Positions 12,037 to 21,492 are shown, numbered from the stretch's first letter. The stretch is 64,000 nt of DNA from Micromonospora saelicesensis (GCF_900091575.1 NZ_FMCR01000001.1:372001-436000); one strand, 5' to 3'. Notes: generated from the sequence alone by a model not told the origin. Made by a program: numbers and translations.

Positions 12037-12082
12037 GATCATGGAGTTGTGGTGGGCGTTTCCCCACCACAACTCCATGATC
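12037..12082. terminator. Perfect 20-bp palindrome between convergent GNAT and hpf genes
   Basis: The arms 12037-12056 and 12063-12082 are perfect inverse complements around the 6-nt loop CGTTTC. The arms are less GC-rich than their surroundings. It starts 3 nt after the GNAT stop and ends 20 bp before the hpf stop, so it can terminate both. The length and perfection suggest a repeat-derived element. Confidence 0.75.
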
Positions 12083-12101
12083 GACGCGGATCGGCTACCG
12101 G

Positions 12102-12737
12102 TCAGGTGGCGAGGGAGATGATGCCGTAGTCGTACGCGTGGCGCCGGTAGACGACGCTGGGGCGGCCGGACTCCTTGTCCTGGAAAAGGTAGAAGTCGTG
12201 GCCGACCAGTTCCATCTCGAACAGCGCGTCGTCGATGGTCATCGGCTCGGCCGGGTGGACCTTCTCCCGGGCGATGTGCCACGGCTGGTCGTCGTGCTCC
12301 TCTTCGACCCGCTCCGCGACCGCAGTGCCGGCGCGGGCGCCATCGCTGGGCGCGCTCAGCGCGTTGGGCACCAGGTCCGCGACCGGAAGGCCCGCTGTGG
12401 CCTCGGCGACGGAGATCGGCGCGTGCCGGCCCCGGTGTACGCGGCGGCGGTCGGCCGCGCGGCGCAGCCGGGTGTCGAGCTTCGCGATGGCCGCGTCGAG
12501 CGCGCTGTAGAAGTCGTTCGTGCAGGCTTCGGCCCGAATCACCGGGCCCCGGGAAACGCAGGTGATCTCCACCCGCTGGCAGTGGTCGGCCTGGCGCGGA
12601 TTGCGCTCATGAAACAGCTCGACATCGACGCGAATAAGTTTGTGGTCGTAGCGTTCGATCTTCGCGAGTTTCTCGGCTACGTGTACCCGGTAATGGTCCG
12701 GCACTTCGACGTTTCGGCCCTTGACCACGATGTCCAC
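12102..12737 (-). CDS. hpf: Long-form ribosome hibernation-promoting factor
   Basis: Binds the decoding centre of idle ribosomes and pairs them into 100S dimers. The 211-residue protein has the N-terminal HPF/RaiA fold (about 1-100, beginning MDIVVKGRNVEVPDHYRVHV), a variable linker, and the C-terminal dimerisation domain (about 155-211) with MTIDDALFEMELVGHDFYLF and the closing VVYRRHAYDYGIISL. This domain order defines the long form. The ATG at 12737 matches the family N-terminus. The gene stands alone on the minus strand; the 245 bp upstream separate it from comF and probably hold its promoter. In mycobacteria the homologue lies beside secA1, as here. Confidence 0.96.
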   Translation of the reverse strand: MDIVVKGRNVEVPDHYRVHVAEKLAKIERYDHKLIRVDVELFHERNPRQADHCQRVEITCVSRGPVIRAEACTNDFYSALDAAIAKLDTRLRRAADRRRVHRGRHAPISVAEATAGLPVADLVPNALSAPSDGARAGTAVAERVEEEHDDQPWHIAREKVHPAEPMTIDDALFEMELVGHDFYLFQDKESGRPSVVYRRHAYDYGIISLAT

Positions 12738-12982
12738 GTGACCTCCCTTGTTCGGACGGTCTTCGATCCGGTTGCCCGGCCGCGCGCCGTGGGGAGACCC
12801 GCTGGCGTCGACCGGTTGGTACGGCTACGCCTCCTCTCACCGCCAGGGGCGGTTGGAACGACCTCCTACCCCCGACAGCGAAACGCTAACTCCTGTTTGC
12901 CCGGCAGTCACCCCATGTTGCCGAGACGGCCCAGGATTTTTCGCAGCTCATACACCAACGGGTGAAACGGAAACACGATCGG

Positions 12983-13690
12983 TTACGACTGGTGTCTTTT
13001 CTCGGTCGCCGCGAGCACCGCCGCGACACTCGGTGCCCACCCAGTCGCGGTCAGCACCCGGCTCGCCGCAGCGAGGGTCACGCCGGTGGTGACGATGTCG
13101 TCGAGCAGCACCACTACCGGTGCCGCGCCCCCGGCACGACCCCGGACCGGCCCGGTCGAGCGGGGCTGGAAGGCCGCCTCGGCCGCCGCCGCGCGTCCAG
13201 CGCTGTCCAGGGTGACCGAGTCGGGCCGGGGCGACGCCCGCAGCGGACGGTGCACCCGCACCGCCCAGCCGCTCCGGTTGAGCCGGGCCGCGCAGTGCCG
13301 GGCAAGCCGGTCGAGGTGGTCCCCGTAACGGGACCGGGCCGCCGCCACGGTGTCCGGGACCGGAACCAACGCCACCGGGCGGGCCCCACCGACGGCCGCC
13401 GCGACGACTTCGGCGAGCAGCGCGCCGAGCGGGCGAGCAAGCCCGTGTCGGCCGTGTTCCTTGTACGCCAGCAGGGCCTCGCGCAGCGGACCCGCGTACG
13501 GGCCGAGGGCGACGCAGGACGGCAGGCCCGGCGGTGCGGGAGTGGGGCGGACCGCCCGTGGTCGCAACGCACCCAGCGCCACGACACAGGCCGGGCAGAC
13601 ACCGTGCCGCAGGCCGGGTCGGCGCTCCCGACAACCGGCGCAGTCGGCGGGCAGCACCAGGTCGGCGAGGTCCGCCCAGAGCCCGCTCAC
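12983..13690 (-). CDS. ComF-family phosphoribosyltransferase-like protein
   Basis: A 235-residue ComF/GntX-type protein. An N-terminal zinc-ribbon-like region with cysteine pairs (DCAGCRERRPG, VCPACVVA) is followed by a phosphoribosyltransferase fold ending in the PRPP loop VVVLLDDIVTTGVTL (about residues 190-204). In Bacillus ComF helps DNA uptake; in actinobacteria its role is not known, and no other competence gene is seen here. The GTG at 13690 lies 4 bp beyond the lpqB stop, so the gene is the last member of the mtrA-mtrB-lpqB operon, an order also found in mycobacteria. Confidence 0.9.
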   Translation of the reverse strand: MSGLWADLADLVLPADCAGCRERRPGLRHGVCPACVVALGALRPRAVRPTPAPPGLPSCVALGPYAGPLREALLAYKEHGRHGLARPLGALLAEVVAAAVGGARPVALVPVPDTVAAARSRYGDHLDRLARHCAARLNRSGWAVRVHRPLRASPRPDSVTLDSAGRAAAAEAAFQPRSTGPVRGRAGGAAPVVVLLDDIVTTGVTLAAASRVLTATGWAPSVAAVLAATEKRHQS

Positions 13691-13694
13691 CGTG

Positions 13695-15509
13695 TCAGTA
13701 GAGGAAGAACGGCGCCGACGGGTTGCTCGGCCGGACGCCGGTCGGCACCGGGGCGATGTCGCGTACCCGGCCGGGCTCGATCCGTTCGAACGGGCTGCTG
13801 CGGTAGGCCACCCCGTTCGCCTCGTACATGTAGGCCCCGCTGGGCGCCCGCACGCCGCGGTTGGTCGGGTACGCGGTCAGGTGGGTGACCTTGGCGCCGA
13901 GGTCGGTCCGCAGCGGCGTCTCCAGGGCGCCGTCGACACTGATCTCGTAGATCGCCGGCTGGCCGACTGACCCCGCCACCACGAGCTGGTCCTCCCTGCC
14001 CCAGTCGACCGCCGTGGGGTTGGTCAGCGAGGTGACCAACTCTCGGGGCGGGCCGATGGAGACCCCGCCGCCGTCGAGGTTGACCGCGGCGACGTAGAGA
14101 CGGCCGCCGGCGATCAGCGCCACCCGCTGGCCGTCCAACGCGGCGGCCACCGCGGTGACCGCGGCGGAGGGCAGGTTGAGCGGCACCGGATACATCCGGG
14201 CCGCCTCGTCGAACCGGTAGAGCTGCCCGTCGGCCACCACCAGGCCACGGCTGGGGCGGTTGTCGACAGTACGCAGCCAGACCGGCCGGCTGATCGAGGA
14301 GTACTCGGTGCCGCTGCGACTGAGCACGGCGACCGGGTCGGCGCCAGTGCCCACGGCGAGTCGGTACCGGTTCTTGCCGCTGCCGGTGACCGCCATCGCG
14401 GCGAGGATCCGGCGGTCCTTGGCCAGCCCGAGGCTGGCGGAGACGACGTTACGGTTGGCCTCGGGTGTCAGCGGCACCGTGCCGCTGGGCTCGCCATCGA
14501 AGTCGAGTGGGTGGATCGCCCCGTCGTACACGCCGAACCGCTGCGGGCCGGTGGCATACGGATAGAGCACGCGGGAGTCTCGTCGCTCGCCCAGGTCCAC
14601 CACGGGTTGCGCGTTGTTGCGGATCTTCAACTCCAGCTGACCGGTCAGGTCGCCCAACGACCAGGCGATCTGCGTGATCAACTGATCGATCCCGTTCTGG
14701 TCGTCACCGGACATGTCCAGGTTGACCTCCCACCGACCGTTCCCGCCGGTGGCGTTGTTGATCAGCTCGGTGCGGTCCGGCAGCCCGACGACCCCCGGGC
14801 GCAACCAGTCCGAGGGGCCGCCGACCAGCCACTTCACCACCTCGTTGACCTGCCGCTCGACCGGCACCGCCTGCGGCCGGTAGCGCTGGTCGGGCACCAG
14901 GCGGCTGCGGTCCGAACTCCAGAAGTAGATCGTCTCGTCCTGGTAGTACTCGCGAAGGGCGGTGTCGCTGAGCAGCAGCACATTGGGCGGGTTGATGACG
15001 TAGAAGCCGGCCCGGTCATCGTTGGCGCCGCCGTTGAAGGACGCAGGGCGCAGGCCGAACTCGTACTCCGTCTCGGTCGCCACCGGTGGGGCCAGGGTGC
15101 CGTTGGTCCGCAGAACACCGAGCTGTTGCACGGCGATCTTCACGGTCGTGGTCGAGTCGCTGTTGAGGGTGTAGACCGCCTCGCGCAGCCGGACCACGTT
15201 CAGCGCGACCTCGCTGCCCTTCTTGTCCTGTAGCCGGGTCTTGTCCTCCGGGGCGATGAACGCCTTGACCCGCTCGTACGCTCGATCCGGCTCGCCGGCG
15301 GCGGCGGACAGGAAGTTGCGGACGAATGCCCCGTTGTCGCTGCCGCTGGCCGTCCGCGTCGGTGGCTCACTGCCCCGACTGATCACACCGGCCTCGGTCG
15401 CGGCGCCGCCCTTGCCGTCCACCCGCACGTCGGATGCCGCCGGGATGCCACAGCCGGCGCCCAGCAGCACCATCACGCCGAGGGCCCCGAGCACAGTTGG
15501 CCGTCTCAC
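13695..15509 (-). CDS. lpqB: Lipoprotein LpqB, partner of the MtrAB system
   Basis: A 604-residue exported lipoprotein. A short signal peptide ends in the lipobox-like LLGAGC (cysteine 20). It is followed by a GerMN-type domain (about 150-300) and a C-terminal beta-propeller-like region (about 330-600). In mycobacteria LpqB binds the extracellular part of MtrB and modulates MtrA phosphorylation, affecting cell division and wall homeostasis. The GTG at 15509 is chosen because it places the lipobox correctly and overlaps the mtrB stop as GTGA; a longer reading to 15731 would push the lipobox far inside. It is translationally coupled to mtrB and ends 4 bp from comF. Confidence 0.95.
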   Translation of the reverse strand: MRRPTVLGALGVMVLLGAGCGIPAASDVRVDGKGGAATEAGVISRGSEPPTRTASGSDNGAFVRNFLSAAAGEPDRAYERVKAFIAPEDKTRLQDKKGSEVALNVVRLREAVYTLNSDSTTTVKIAVQQLGVLRTNGTLAPPVATETEYEFGLRPASFNGGANDDRAGFYVINPPNVLLLSDTALREYYQDETIYFWSSDRSRLVPDQRYRPQAVPVERQVNEVVKWLVGGPSDWLRPGVVGLPDRTELINNATGGNGRWEVNLDMSGDDQNGIDQLITQIAWSLGDLTGQLELKIRNNAQPVVDLGERRDSRVLYPYATGPQRFGVYDGAIHPLDFDGEPSGTVPLTPEANRNVVSASLGLAKDRRILAAMAVTGSGKNRYRLAVGTGADPVAVLSRSGTEYSSISRPVWLRTVDNRPSRGLVVADGQLYRFDEAARMYPVPLNLPSAAVTAVAAALDGQRVALIAGGRLYVAAVNLDGGGVSIGPPRELVTSLTNPTAVDWGREDQLVVAGSVGQPAIYEISVDGALETPLRTDLGAKVTHLTAYPTNRGVRAPSGAYMYEANGVAYRSSPFERIEPGRVRDIAPVPTGVRPSNPSAPFFLY

Positions 15510-17263
15510 GAGCGCACCTCCGTCCGCTGTCCGTCTCCGGCCGGAGCCGGGCCGATCGCCAATGCACCGCCGGTGCCGGGACCGATGGCCAGTGGCCCAC
15601 CGTCGCGGGGGCCGCCGAACGGCAGGGCGGCGTCGGCCGGCACCAGCCGCAGCGGTGAGGTGGTCAGCCGATCGCCCGCACGGGCCGGCAGGGTGAGCCG
15701 GAACTGCGCGCCCTGCCCGGGCGCACCCCACGCCTCCAGCCAGCCGCCGTGCAGCCGGGCGTCTTCCAGGCTGATCGACAGCCCCAGCCCGGTGCCCCCG
15801 GTCTGCCGGGCCCGGGACGGGTCCGCCCGCCAGAACCGGTTGAACACCAGCTTCTCCTCGCCCACCTTCAGCCCCACACCGTGGTCGCGGACGGTGATCG
15901 CCACGGCGGTCTCGTCGATGCCGAGGGTGATCAGCACCGGGCGGGCCTCACCGTGCTCGACGGCGTTGCCGACCAGGTTGCGCAACACCCGCTCGACCCG
16001 GCGCGGGTCGACCTCGGCGATCACCGGCGTGCCCGGCAGGTCGAGTTCGATCGGTACGCCCACCCGCTCGGCCAGGCCAGCCAGCCGGTCGACCACCCGG
16101 TGCACCACCGGCACCAGGTCGGTCGGCTCGGAATCCAGCATGGCGAAGCCCGCGTCGAACCGACTGATCTCCAGCAGGTCGGTGAGCAGCTCCTCGAATC
16201 GATCCAGCTCGGCCTGGAGCAGCTCGGCGCTGCGGGCGACCGCCGGGTCGAACTCGTCGCGCTCGGCGAAGATCAGGTCAGCGGCCATCCGGACCGTGGT
16301 CAGCGGGGTACGCAGCTCGTGGGAGACGTCTGAGGTGAAGCGGCGCTGCAACCGGGACATCTCTTCCAGGCGCAGGATCTGCCGTTGCAGGTTGGTGGCC
16401 ATCTGGTTGAACGACGCGGCCAGCAGGGCCAGGTCGTCCTCGCCGTTGACCACCATCCGCTGGTCGAGCAGGCCGGCGGAGAGCCGTTGGGCGGTTCGTG
16501 CGGCGACCCGGACCGGGTTGACCACCAGCCGGGTGACCAGTGCCGCGAGCAACCCGAGCAGGATCACCAGCGCGACCCCGGTGGCCACCACTGTGGCGCG
16601 GGCGTCGGCGGCGGTGACGTCCTGCCGGCCCAGCGGCACCAGATAGTAGAGCTCGATCTGGCCGAAGCGGGTGGGCACCGGCGAGCCGTAGACCAGGTAC
16701 TTGGTGGTCTCGCCGGTGAGTCGCCCGGTGCGGATCTGGCTGGCCACCTTGCCGTCGGCGATCGCGGCCCGCAGCTCCGGGCTGATCAGCGACTGCACGT
16801 TCGCCGACGGGGAGGTGCGCGTCTGGATGTCGTTGGGATAGTCGTTGGCGGTGATCGCCACCACCACGCCGCTGGTCTGCTGGGGGTCGCCGCCGGCCAG
16901 GTAGTTGACGGTGCCGTCGATGGTCTCCTGGAGCTGCGCCTCCTGCGGCTGCCCGTAGAAGGAGACCTGCTTGGCCGCGTAGCTGGCACCGCTGGTCACC
17001 CGCTGCCGGACGTCGCTTCGAGCGCTGTCGAGCAGGATGGTGGTGATCTTGTCAGCGATCAGGAACGCGAACCCGCCGACCAGCAGGCTGGACGCGACCA
17101 GCGTGATGGTCACGACCCGGACCTGGAGTGAGCGGCGCCAGGTCTGGTGTGCCCGACCCACCGCACGGGCGAGCCGACCGCTCACCGCACGCCAGAGCTC
17201 CCCGCCGGCGCTGGGGCGGCGGGCAGCCGTACTCGGGGAGGGTGGGGGCGGCGAGGTCGACAC
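15506..17263 (-). CDS. mtrB: Sensor histidine kinase MtrB
   Basis: Membrane sensor kinase of the MtrAB two-component system, which links septation and cell-wall state to transcription. The 585 residues comprise a cytoplasmic N-terminus, a first membrane helix (about 53-75), an extracytoplasmic sensor region (about 75-218), a second helix (about 222-243), HAMP, the phospho-acceptor H315 in SDVSHELRTPLTT, and a HATPase domain with N-box LRNLVGNAVEHG and G-box GGTGLGLSIS. A Pro/Gly/Ala-rich tail follows. GTG start at 17263, 12 bp after mtrA. The stop overlaps the lpqB start. Confidence 0.97.
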   Translation of the reverse strand: MSTSPPPPSPSTAARRPSAGGELWRAVSGRLARAVGRAHQTWRRSLQVRVVTITLVASSLLVGGFAFLIADKITTILLDSARSDVRQRVTSGASYAAKQVSFYGQPQEAQLQETIDGTVNYLAGGDPQQTSGVVVAITANDYPNDIQTRTSPSANVQSLISPELRAAIADGKVASQIRTGRLTGETTKYLVYGSPVPTRFGQIELYYLVPLGRQDVTAADARATVVATGVALVILLGLLAALVTRLVVNPVRVAARTAQRLSAGLLDQRMVVNGEDDLALLAASFNQMATNLQRQILRLEEMSRLQRRFTSDVSHELRTPLTTVRMAADLIFAERDEFDPAVARSAELLQAELDRFEELLTDLLEISRFDAGFAMLDSEPTDLVPVVHRVVDRLAGLAERVGVPIELDLPGTPVIAEVDPRRVERVLRNLVGNAVEHGEARPVLITLGIDETAVAITVRDHGVGLKVGEEKLVFNRFWRADPSRARQTGGTGLGLSISLEDARLHGGWLEAWGAPGQGAQFRLTLPARAGDRLTTSPLRLVPADAALPFGGPRDGGPLAIGPGTGGALAIGPAPAGDGQRTEVRS

Positions 17264-17275
17264 AGTGCGACCAGG

Positions 17276-17965
17276 CTATCCGGTCCCTGCCTTGTAGCCC
17301 ACGCCCCGCACGGTGAGGATGATTTCCGGTCGCTCCGGGTCCGGCTCGATCTTGGCCCGCAGCCGCTGGACGTGCACGTTGACCAGACGGGTGTCGGCCG
17401 CGTGCCGGTAGCCCCAGACCTGTTCGAGCAGCACCTCGCGGGTGAAGACCTGACGTGGCTTGCGGGCGAGCGCGACCAGCAGGTCGAACTCCAGCGGCGT
17501 CAGCTTCACCTCCTCGTCGTTGCGGCTCACCGTGTGCGCGGGCACGTCGATGGTGATCTGGTTGTCCGGAGGCCCGATGGTGAGCATCTCCGGGGCCACG
17601 TCCTCGCCCCGGCGCAGTCGGGCCCGCATCCGGGCCACCAGCTCCTTGGGCTTGAACGGCTTGACCACGTAGTCGTCGGCGCCGGACTCCAGGCCGAGCA
17701 CGACGTCCACGGTGTCGCTCTTTGCGGTCAGCATGACGATGGGCACGCCGGACTCCGCTCGGATCGACCGGGCCACGTCGATACCGCTCATACCGGGAAG
17801 CATCAGGTCAAGCAGCACGATATCGGGACGACTGTCGCGAAAGGCGGCCAACGCCCGCTCGCCGTCCGCCACAAACGAGGGCAGGAAACCCTCACTGCGC
17901 AGCACGATGCCGAGCATCTCGGCGAGCGCGGGGTCATCGTCGACCACCAGTACGCGGGCTCTCAT
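17276..17965 (-). CDS. mtrA: Response regulator MtrA
   Basis: OmpR-family response regulator, 229 residues. The receiver domain (1-115) has the acidic pocket DDD (9-11), phospho-acceptor D53 in IVLLDLMLPG and the conserved lysine in VKPFKPKEL. The winged-helix DNA-binding domain (about 130-227) ends in LTVRGVGYKAGTG. MtrA controls division, DNA replication and wall-hydrolase genes in actinobacteria. It is first in the operon mtrA-mtrB-lpqB-comF. The bases just before the ATG are unusually AT-rich (TATTAAT), suggesting a promoter close to the start and a short or missing leader. Confidence 0.98.
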   Translation of the reverse strand: MRARVLVVDDDPALAEMLGIVLRSEGFLPSFVADGERALAAFRDSRPDIVLLDLMLPGMSGIDVARSIRAESGVPIVMLTAKSDTVDVVLGLESGADDYVVKPFKPKELVARMRARLRRGEDVAPEMLTIGPPDNQITIDVPAHTVSRNDEEVKLTPLEFDLLVALARKPRQVFTREVLLEQVWGYRHAADTRLVNVHVQRLRAKIEPDPERPEIILTVRGVGYKAGTG

Positions 17966-18097
17966 GGGATTAATATTGCATCCTCATTCAGTTCGGTGGG
18001 ACCGGCGTCCGCCGGTAACGCTTCCATGATCCCCCTTTGGCACCGCCTGGCGCCACAGCAGGCTGGGCCGATCCGGTTGTCGCCATCCGGACGACGG

Positions 18098-19384
18098 TCA
18101 GCCGAACAGCCCACGCCCCCAGTGGTCCCCGCCGTCGCGTACCCCGGGAGGACAGGCGAACACCCCACTGGAGACGTGTCGCAGGTACTCGTTCATCACG
18201 TCGTGCCGGGCCAACTGTGTCTGGATCGGCACGAACTGGCGGCGTGGATCGCGCTGGTAGGCGATGAAGAAGAGGCCCGCGTCGAGTCGGCCGAGGCCGT
18301 CCGAGCCGTCGACGAAGTTGTAACCCCGGCGCAGCAGCTGAGCGCCGCCATTCCGACTCGGGTGGGCCAGCGTGACATGGGCGTGCTCGGCGATCACCGG
18401 CTTCCCGTCCGCGCCACGGGCGGCGAAGTCGGGTTCGTCGAACTCGTCGCTGCGACCCAGCGGCGCGCCGCTGCCCTTGGTCCGCCCGACGATCTCCTCC
18501 TGCTCGGCGAGGGAGGTCCGGTCCCAGGTCTCCACGAGCATCCGGATCTTACGGGTGACCAGGTACGAGCCCCCGGCCATCCAGTCCGGCCCGTCGCCCG
18601 GCTGCACCCACAACTGGTCGCGCAGCAGGTCGGTGTCCTCGGCCTTGAGGTTGGCCGTGCCGTCCTTGAACCCGAAGAGGTTGCGCGCGGTGGCCTGCTC
18701 CCGCGAGGTCGATGAGGTGCGGCCGAAGCCCAACTGCGACCAGCGGACGCTCACCACGCCCATGCCGAGCCGGGCCAGGTTGCGGATCGCGTGCACCGCC
18801 ACCTGCGGGTCGTTGGAGCAGGCCTGGACGCAGAGGTCGCCACCGGAGAGCTGCGCCTGCAACGCGTCGCCGGGGAACTTCGGCAGCTCGGCGAGGGCGG
18901 CGGGCCGACGGTCGGCGAGGCCGAACCGGTCCCGCCCGTCGGCGTCGCGGAACAGCGTCGGCCCGAAGCCGATGGTGAGGGTGAGCTGCGAGGGAGGCAG
19001 GCCGAGTGCTTCACCGGTGTCGTCGGGTGGGGCCTCCGGCATCCCGCCGACCGCACCCAGCACCCCGGCGTCGCGTCCCGCGGTCATCCGGGCGGCGGCG
19101 GCCGTCCACTCCTCCAGCAGTTCGACGAGTCGGGCCCGGTCCTTGGTGATCACGTCGAAGGCCACGAAGTGCAGCCGGTCCTGCGCCGGGGTGACGATGC
19201 CGGCCTGGTGCTCACCGTGGAACGGCACGGCCCCGGCCGGGTGGTCGTTCGCAGCGGCCGGACCATGTGAGCCGTTCAGCAGCGCTCCCGCGCCGGCCGC
19301 CACTCCGGCGACCCCGGCCACTCCGGCGCCGGCCAGGGTGATGGCCCGGCGCCGGGTCAACCTGCTCCCGCTCATCGACTCCAC
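18098..19384 (-). CDS. efeB: Deferrochelatase/peroxidase EfeB (dye-decolorising peroxidase)
   Basis: Haem-dependent DyP-type peroxidase, exported folded by the Tat system, that acts with EfeU and EfeO in iron acquisition. The 428 residues begin with a twin-arginine signal (LTRRRAITLAGAG) and an alanine-rich hydrophobic stretch. The DyP signature GFKDGTAN, holding the distal aspartate, is seen mid-protein. The last gene of efeU-efeO-efeB, it begins 16 bp after efeO. Start choice is between the GTG at 19384 and the ATG at 19375; the two differ by three residues and neither has a clearly better ribosome-binding site. Confidence 0.95.
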   Translation of the reverse strand: MESMSGSRLTRRRAITLAGAGVAGVAGVAAGAGALLNGSHGPAAANDHPAGAVPFHGEHQAGIVTPAQDRLHFVAFDVITKDRARLVELLEEWTAAAARMTAGRDAGVLGAVGGMPEAPPDDTGEALGLPPSQLTLTIGFGPTLFRDADGRDRFGLADRRPAALAELPKFPGDALQAQLSGGDLCVQACSNDPQVAVHAIRNLARLGMGVVSVRWSQLGFGRTSSTSREQATARNLFGFKDGTANLKAEDTDLLRDQLWVQPGDGPDWMAGGSYLVTRKIRMLVETWDRTSLAEQEEIVGRTKGSGAPLGRSDEFDEPDFAARGADGKPVIAEHAHVTLAHPSRNGGAQLLRRGYNFVDGSDGLGRLDAGLFFIAYQRDPRRQFVPIQTQLARHDVMNEYLRHVSSGVFACPPGVRDGGDHWGRGLFG

Positions 19385-19400
19385 TCTTTCTGCCAGGTGG

Positions 19401-20534
19401 TCACTTCGCGACGGCCGCGGCGACCTTGCTGATCGGCTCGGCGAGCGCGTTGATCCCGTCGGAGAGCTCCTTGAGCTCGGCCTTGCTCAGCGCGGTGTGC
19501 AGCTTCCAGCCGTCGCCGTCGCGGTGCTTGCCGAGCAGTCCCTCGACGTTGGCGAACTCGGTGTCCAACTGCGTGACCAGCTCCGGCGAGCGCTGCTGCA
19601 ACGCGGGGCGCAGGGCGGACACGGCGGCCTTGGAACCTTCGAGGTTGGCGGCGAAGTCCCACAGGTCGGTGTGCGAGTAGCGGTCCTCCTCGCCGGTGAT
19701 CTTGCCGCTGGCGACCTCGTCGAGCAGTTCCTTGGCACCGTTGGCGAGCTGGAGCGGGGAGAGCTTCTCGGCGTTCGCCTTGGCCACGATCTCCTTGACG
19801 TCGACCAGCAGCCGGTCGGCGATCGGGCCATCCTTGCTGATGTCACCAGACTGCCAGAGGTCCTTCTCGATCCGGTGGAAGCCGGTGAACTCCATCCCCT
19901 CCTCGATGACCTCCTCGCGGCCGTCGATCTTGGGGTCGAGGTCACCGAAGATCTCGGCAACCGGCTCGATCCGCTCCCAGTAGGTGCGGGCGACCGGGTA
20001 GAGCGCCTTGGACTTCGCCACATCGCCGGCCTTGACCGCGCCGACGAACTCCTCGGTCTTGTCCAGCAGCGCGGCGGTCTGGCTCTTGACGTAGCGCTGG
20101 TAGTTGTCGGTGGCGTCACCCAGCGCGGCGTCCGCGGTGAGCGGCTGCGCCGACCCGCTGACCTTGAGCGCACCCCGGATGCCCTTGCCACTCATCCCTG
20201 GCTTGCAGGCCGTCTGGTACGTGCCGGCCGGCAACTCCACGTGCAGCTCGCGGCTCAACCCGGGGGCGATGTTCTCCACCTCACCCATGACGCGGTCGCC
20301 GTCGGCGTACACGTAGAACTCGGTCACCTTCGCACCCGAATTGGTGATCTTGAAGGTGGCGGTGCCGGCACCCAGGTCGGTCGAGCCGACCTCACAGGCG
20401 GTGTCGCTGGCCTTGACCACGATCGGTCCGCCGGACGCGGCCGAGTCACCCTTGTCGGAGTCGGAGCAGGCGGCCAGACCGGCCGTCGCCAGCACGCCTG
20501 CGGCGGCCAGCGCGAAGAACTGGGTGGTACGCAT
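19401..20534 (-). CDS. efeO: Iron-uptake lipoprotein EfeO (cupredoxin plus imelysin domain)
   Basis: A 377-residue extracytoplasmic iron-binding component that delivers iron to EfeU. The lipoprotein signal ends in TAGLAAC (cysteine 23). A cupredoxin-like domain follows (about 45-125), then an imelysin/M75 domain (about 130-375) whose HxxE-type metal site is seen in GFHRIEKDLW. The cupredoxin domain makes this EfeO rather than the shorter EfeM. The ATG at 20534 has GAGGAG about 11 nt upstream and gives a proper signal peptide. It lies 22 bp after efeU and 16 bp before efeB, in one operon under two IdeR-like boxes. Confidence 0.95.
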   Translation of the reverse strand: MRTTQFFALAAAGVLATAGLAACSDSDKGDSAASGGPIVVKASDTACEVGSTDLGAGTATFKITNSGAKVTEFYVYADGDRVMGEVENIAPGLSRELHVELPAGTYQTACKPGMSGKGIRGALKVSGSAQPLTADAALGDATDNYQRYVKSQTAALLDKTEEFVGAVKAGDVAKSKALYPVARTYWERIEPVAEIFGDLDPKIDGREEVIEEGMEFTGFHRIEKDLWQSGDISKDGPIADRLLVDVKEIVAKANAEKLSPLQLANGAKELLDEVASGKITGEEDRYSHTDLWDFAANLEGSKAAVSALRPALQQRSPELVTQLDTEFANVEGLLGKHRDGDGWKLHTALSKAELKELSDGINALAEPISKVAAAVAK

Positions 20535-20556
20535 CTGGGCTGTCTCTCCTCGTGGG

Positions 20557-21456
20557 TCAGGCACGCTGCGGCGTGGACGCCGCCTCGGCCTCGGCGCCGG
20601 TGTCGGCCCCGCGCTCGGTGACGGTGGTGGTGGTCGCGGTGGGTGCCGGCTTGCGCCGGGCCGGTCGCAGGAAGAGCAGGAGGACCGGTACGGCGTACGC
20701 GACCCAGGCGATCGTCTCCAGCACCGTGGGCGCGGGAGTCACGTTGAACATGCCGGCGAGCAGGGCCGCGTACCAGGTGCTCGGGTCGAGCGCGCCGGTG
20801 ATGTCGAAGGCCAGGTGGTTCAGGCCGGGCAGGACGCCGGCCTCCTGGAAGTCGTGCACGCCGTACTTGAGGATGCCGGCGGCGACCAGGATCAGCAGCG
20901 CGCCGGTCCAGGTGAAGAACTTGCTGAGGTTGATCCGCAGGGCGCTGGCGTAGAGCAGCACGCCGAGGACCACGGCGGTGACGATGCCGCCGATCAACGC
21001 GAGCAGCGGGCCGCTGTCGCCGGCCGCGCCCTGGGCGGCCGAGTAGAAGATCAGCGCGGTTTCCAGGCCCTCGCGGATCACCGCGAGGAAGGCCATTCCG
21101 GCGACGGCGAGGGACCCGACGGCCAGCGCCTCGGTGAGCTTGCCCCGCAGTTCACCGGCGATTGTCCGGGCGGCTCGGCGCATCCAGAAGATCATCCAGG
21201 TCACGAAGACCACGGCGGCGACCGAGGTGATCGCCTCGAACAACTCACGATCCTCGGAACGGGACAGCAGCGAGGTCGACGTGTACTCGATCAGCCAGCC
21301 GAAGAGCACCGAGAGCGCCACGGCCAGGCCGACGCCGCCCCAGACCTGCGGCAGCCGGTCCCGGCGCTGCGACTTCACCAGGAAGGCGACCAGGATGCTG
21401 ACCACCAGGGTCGCTTCCAGCCCTTCCCGCAGGCCGATCAGGTAGGTGGCGAACAT
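20557..21456 (-). CDS. efeU: Ferrous/ferric iron permease EfeU (FTR1 family)
   Basis: A 299-residue inner-membrane permease with seven predicted helices. Both iron-binding REXXE motifs are present: REGLE at residues 10-14 in the first helix and a second REGLE in AVIREGLETALIF (about 140). A charged, threonine-rich cytoplasmic tail closes it. The ATG at 21456 is chosen over the GTG at 21480 because MFATYLIGLREGLEA is the normal family start and GGAG lies 5 nt upstream. It is first in efeUOB; two IdeR/DtxR-like boxes 17-55 bp upstream imply repression under iron sufficiency. Confidence 0.95.
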   Translation of the reverse strand: MFATYLIGLREGLEATLVVSILVAFLVKSQRRDRLPQVWGGVGLAVALSVLFGWLIEYTSTSLLSRSEDRELFEAITSVAAVVFVTWMIFWMRRAARTIAGELRGKLTEALAVGSLAVAGMAFLAVIREGLETALIFYSAAQGAAGDSGPLLALIGGIVTAVVLGVLLYASALRINLSKFFTWTGALLILVAAGILKYGVHDFQEAGVLPGLNHLAFDITGALDPSTWYAALLAGMFNVTPAPTVLETIAWVAYAVPVLLLFLRPARRKPAPTATTTTVTERGADTGAEAEAASTPQRA

Positions 21457-21472
21457 CCGGGCTCCGAGTAGG

Positions 21473-21491
21473 TTAGGCACGCCTTGGCTGA
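21473..21491 (-). promoter_or_regulatory. IdeR/DtxR-like iron box 1 upstream of efeU
   Basis: TTAGGCACGCCTTGGCTGA agrees with the degenerate consensus TWAGGTWAGSCTWACCTWA at 14 of 19 positions by my count. It lies 17 bp upstream of the efeU start. Confidence 0.55.
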
Positions 21492-21492
21492 C

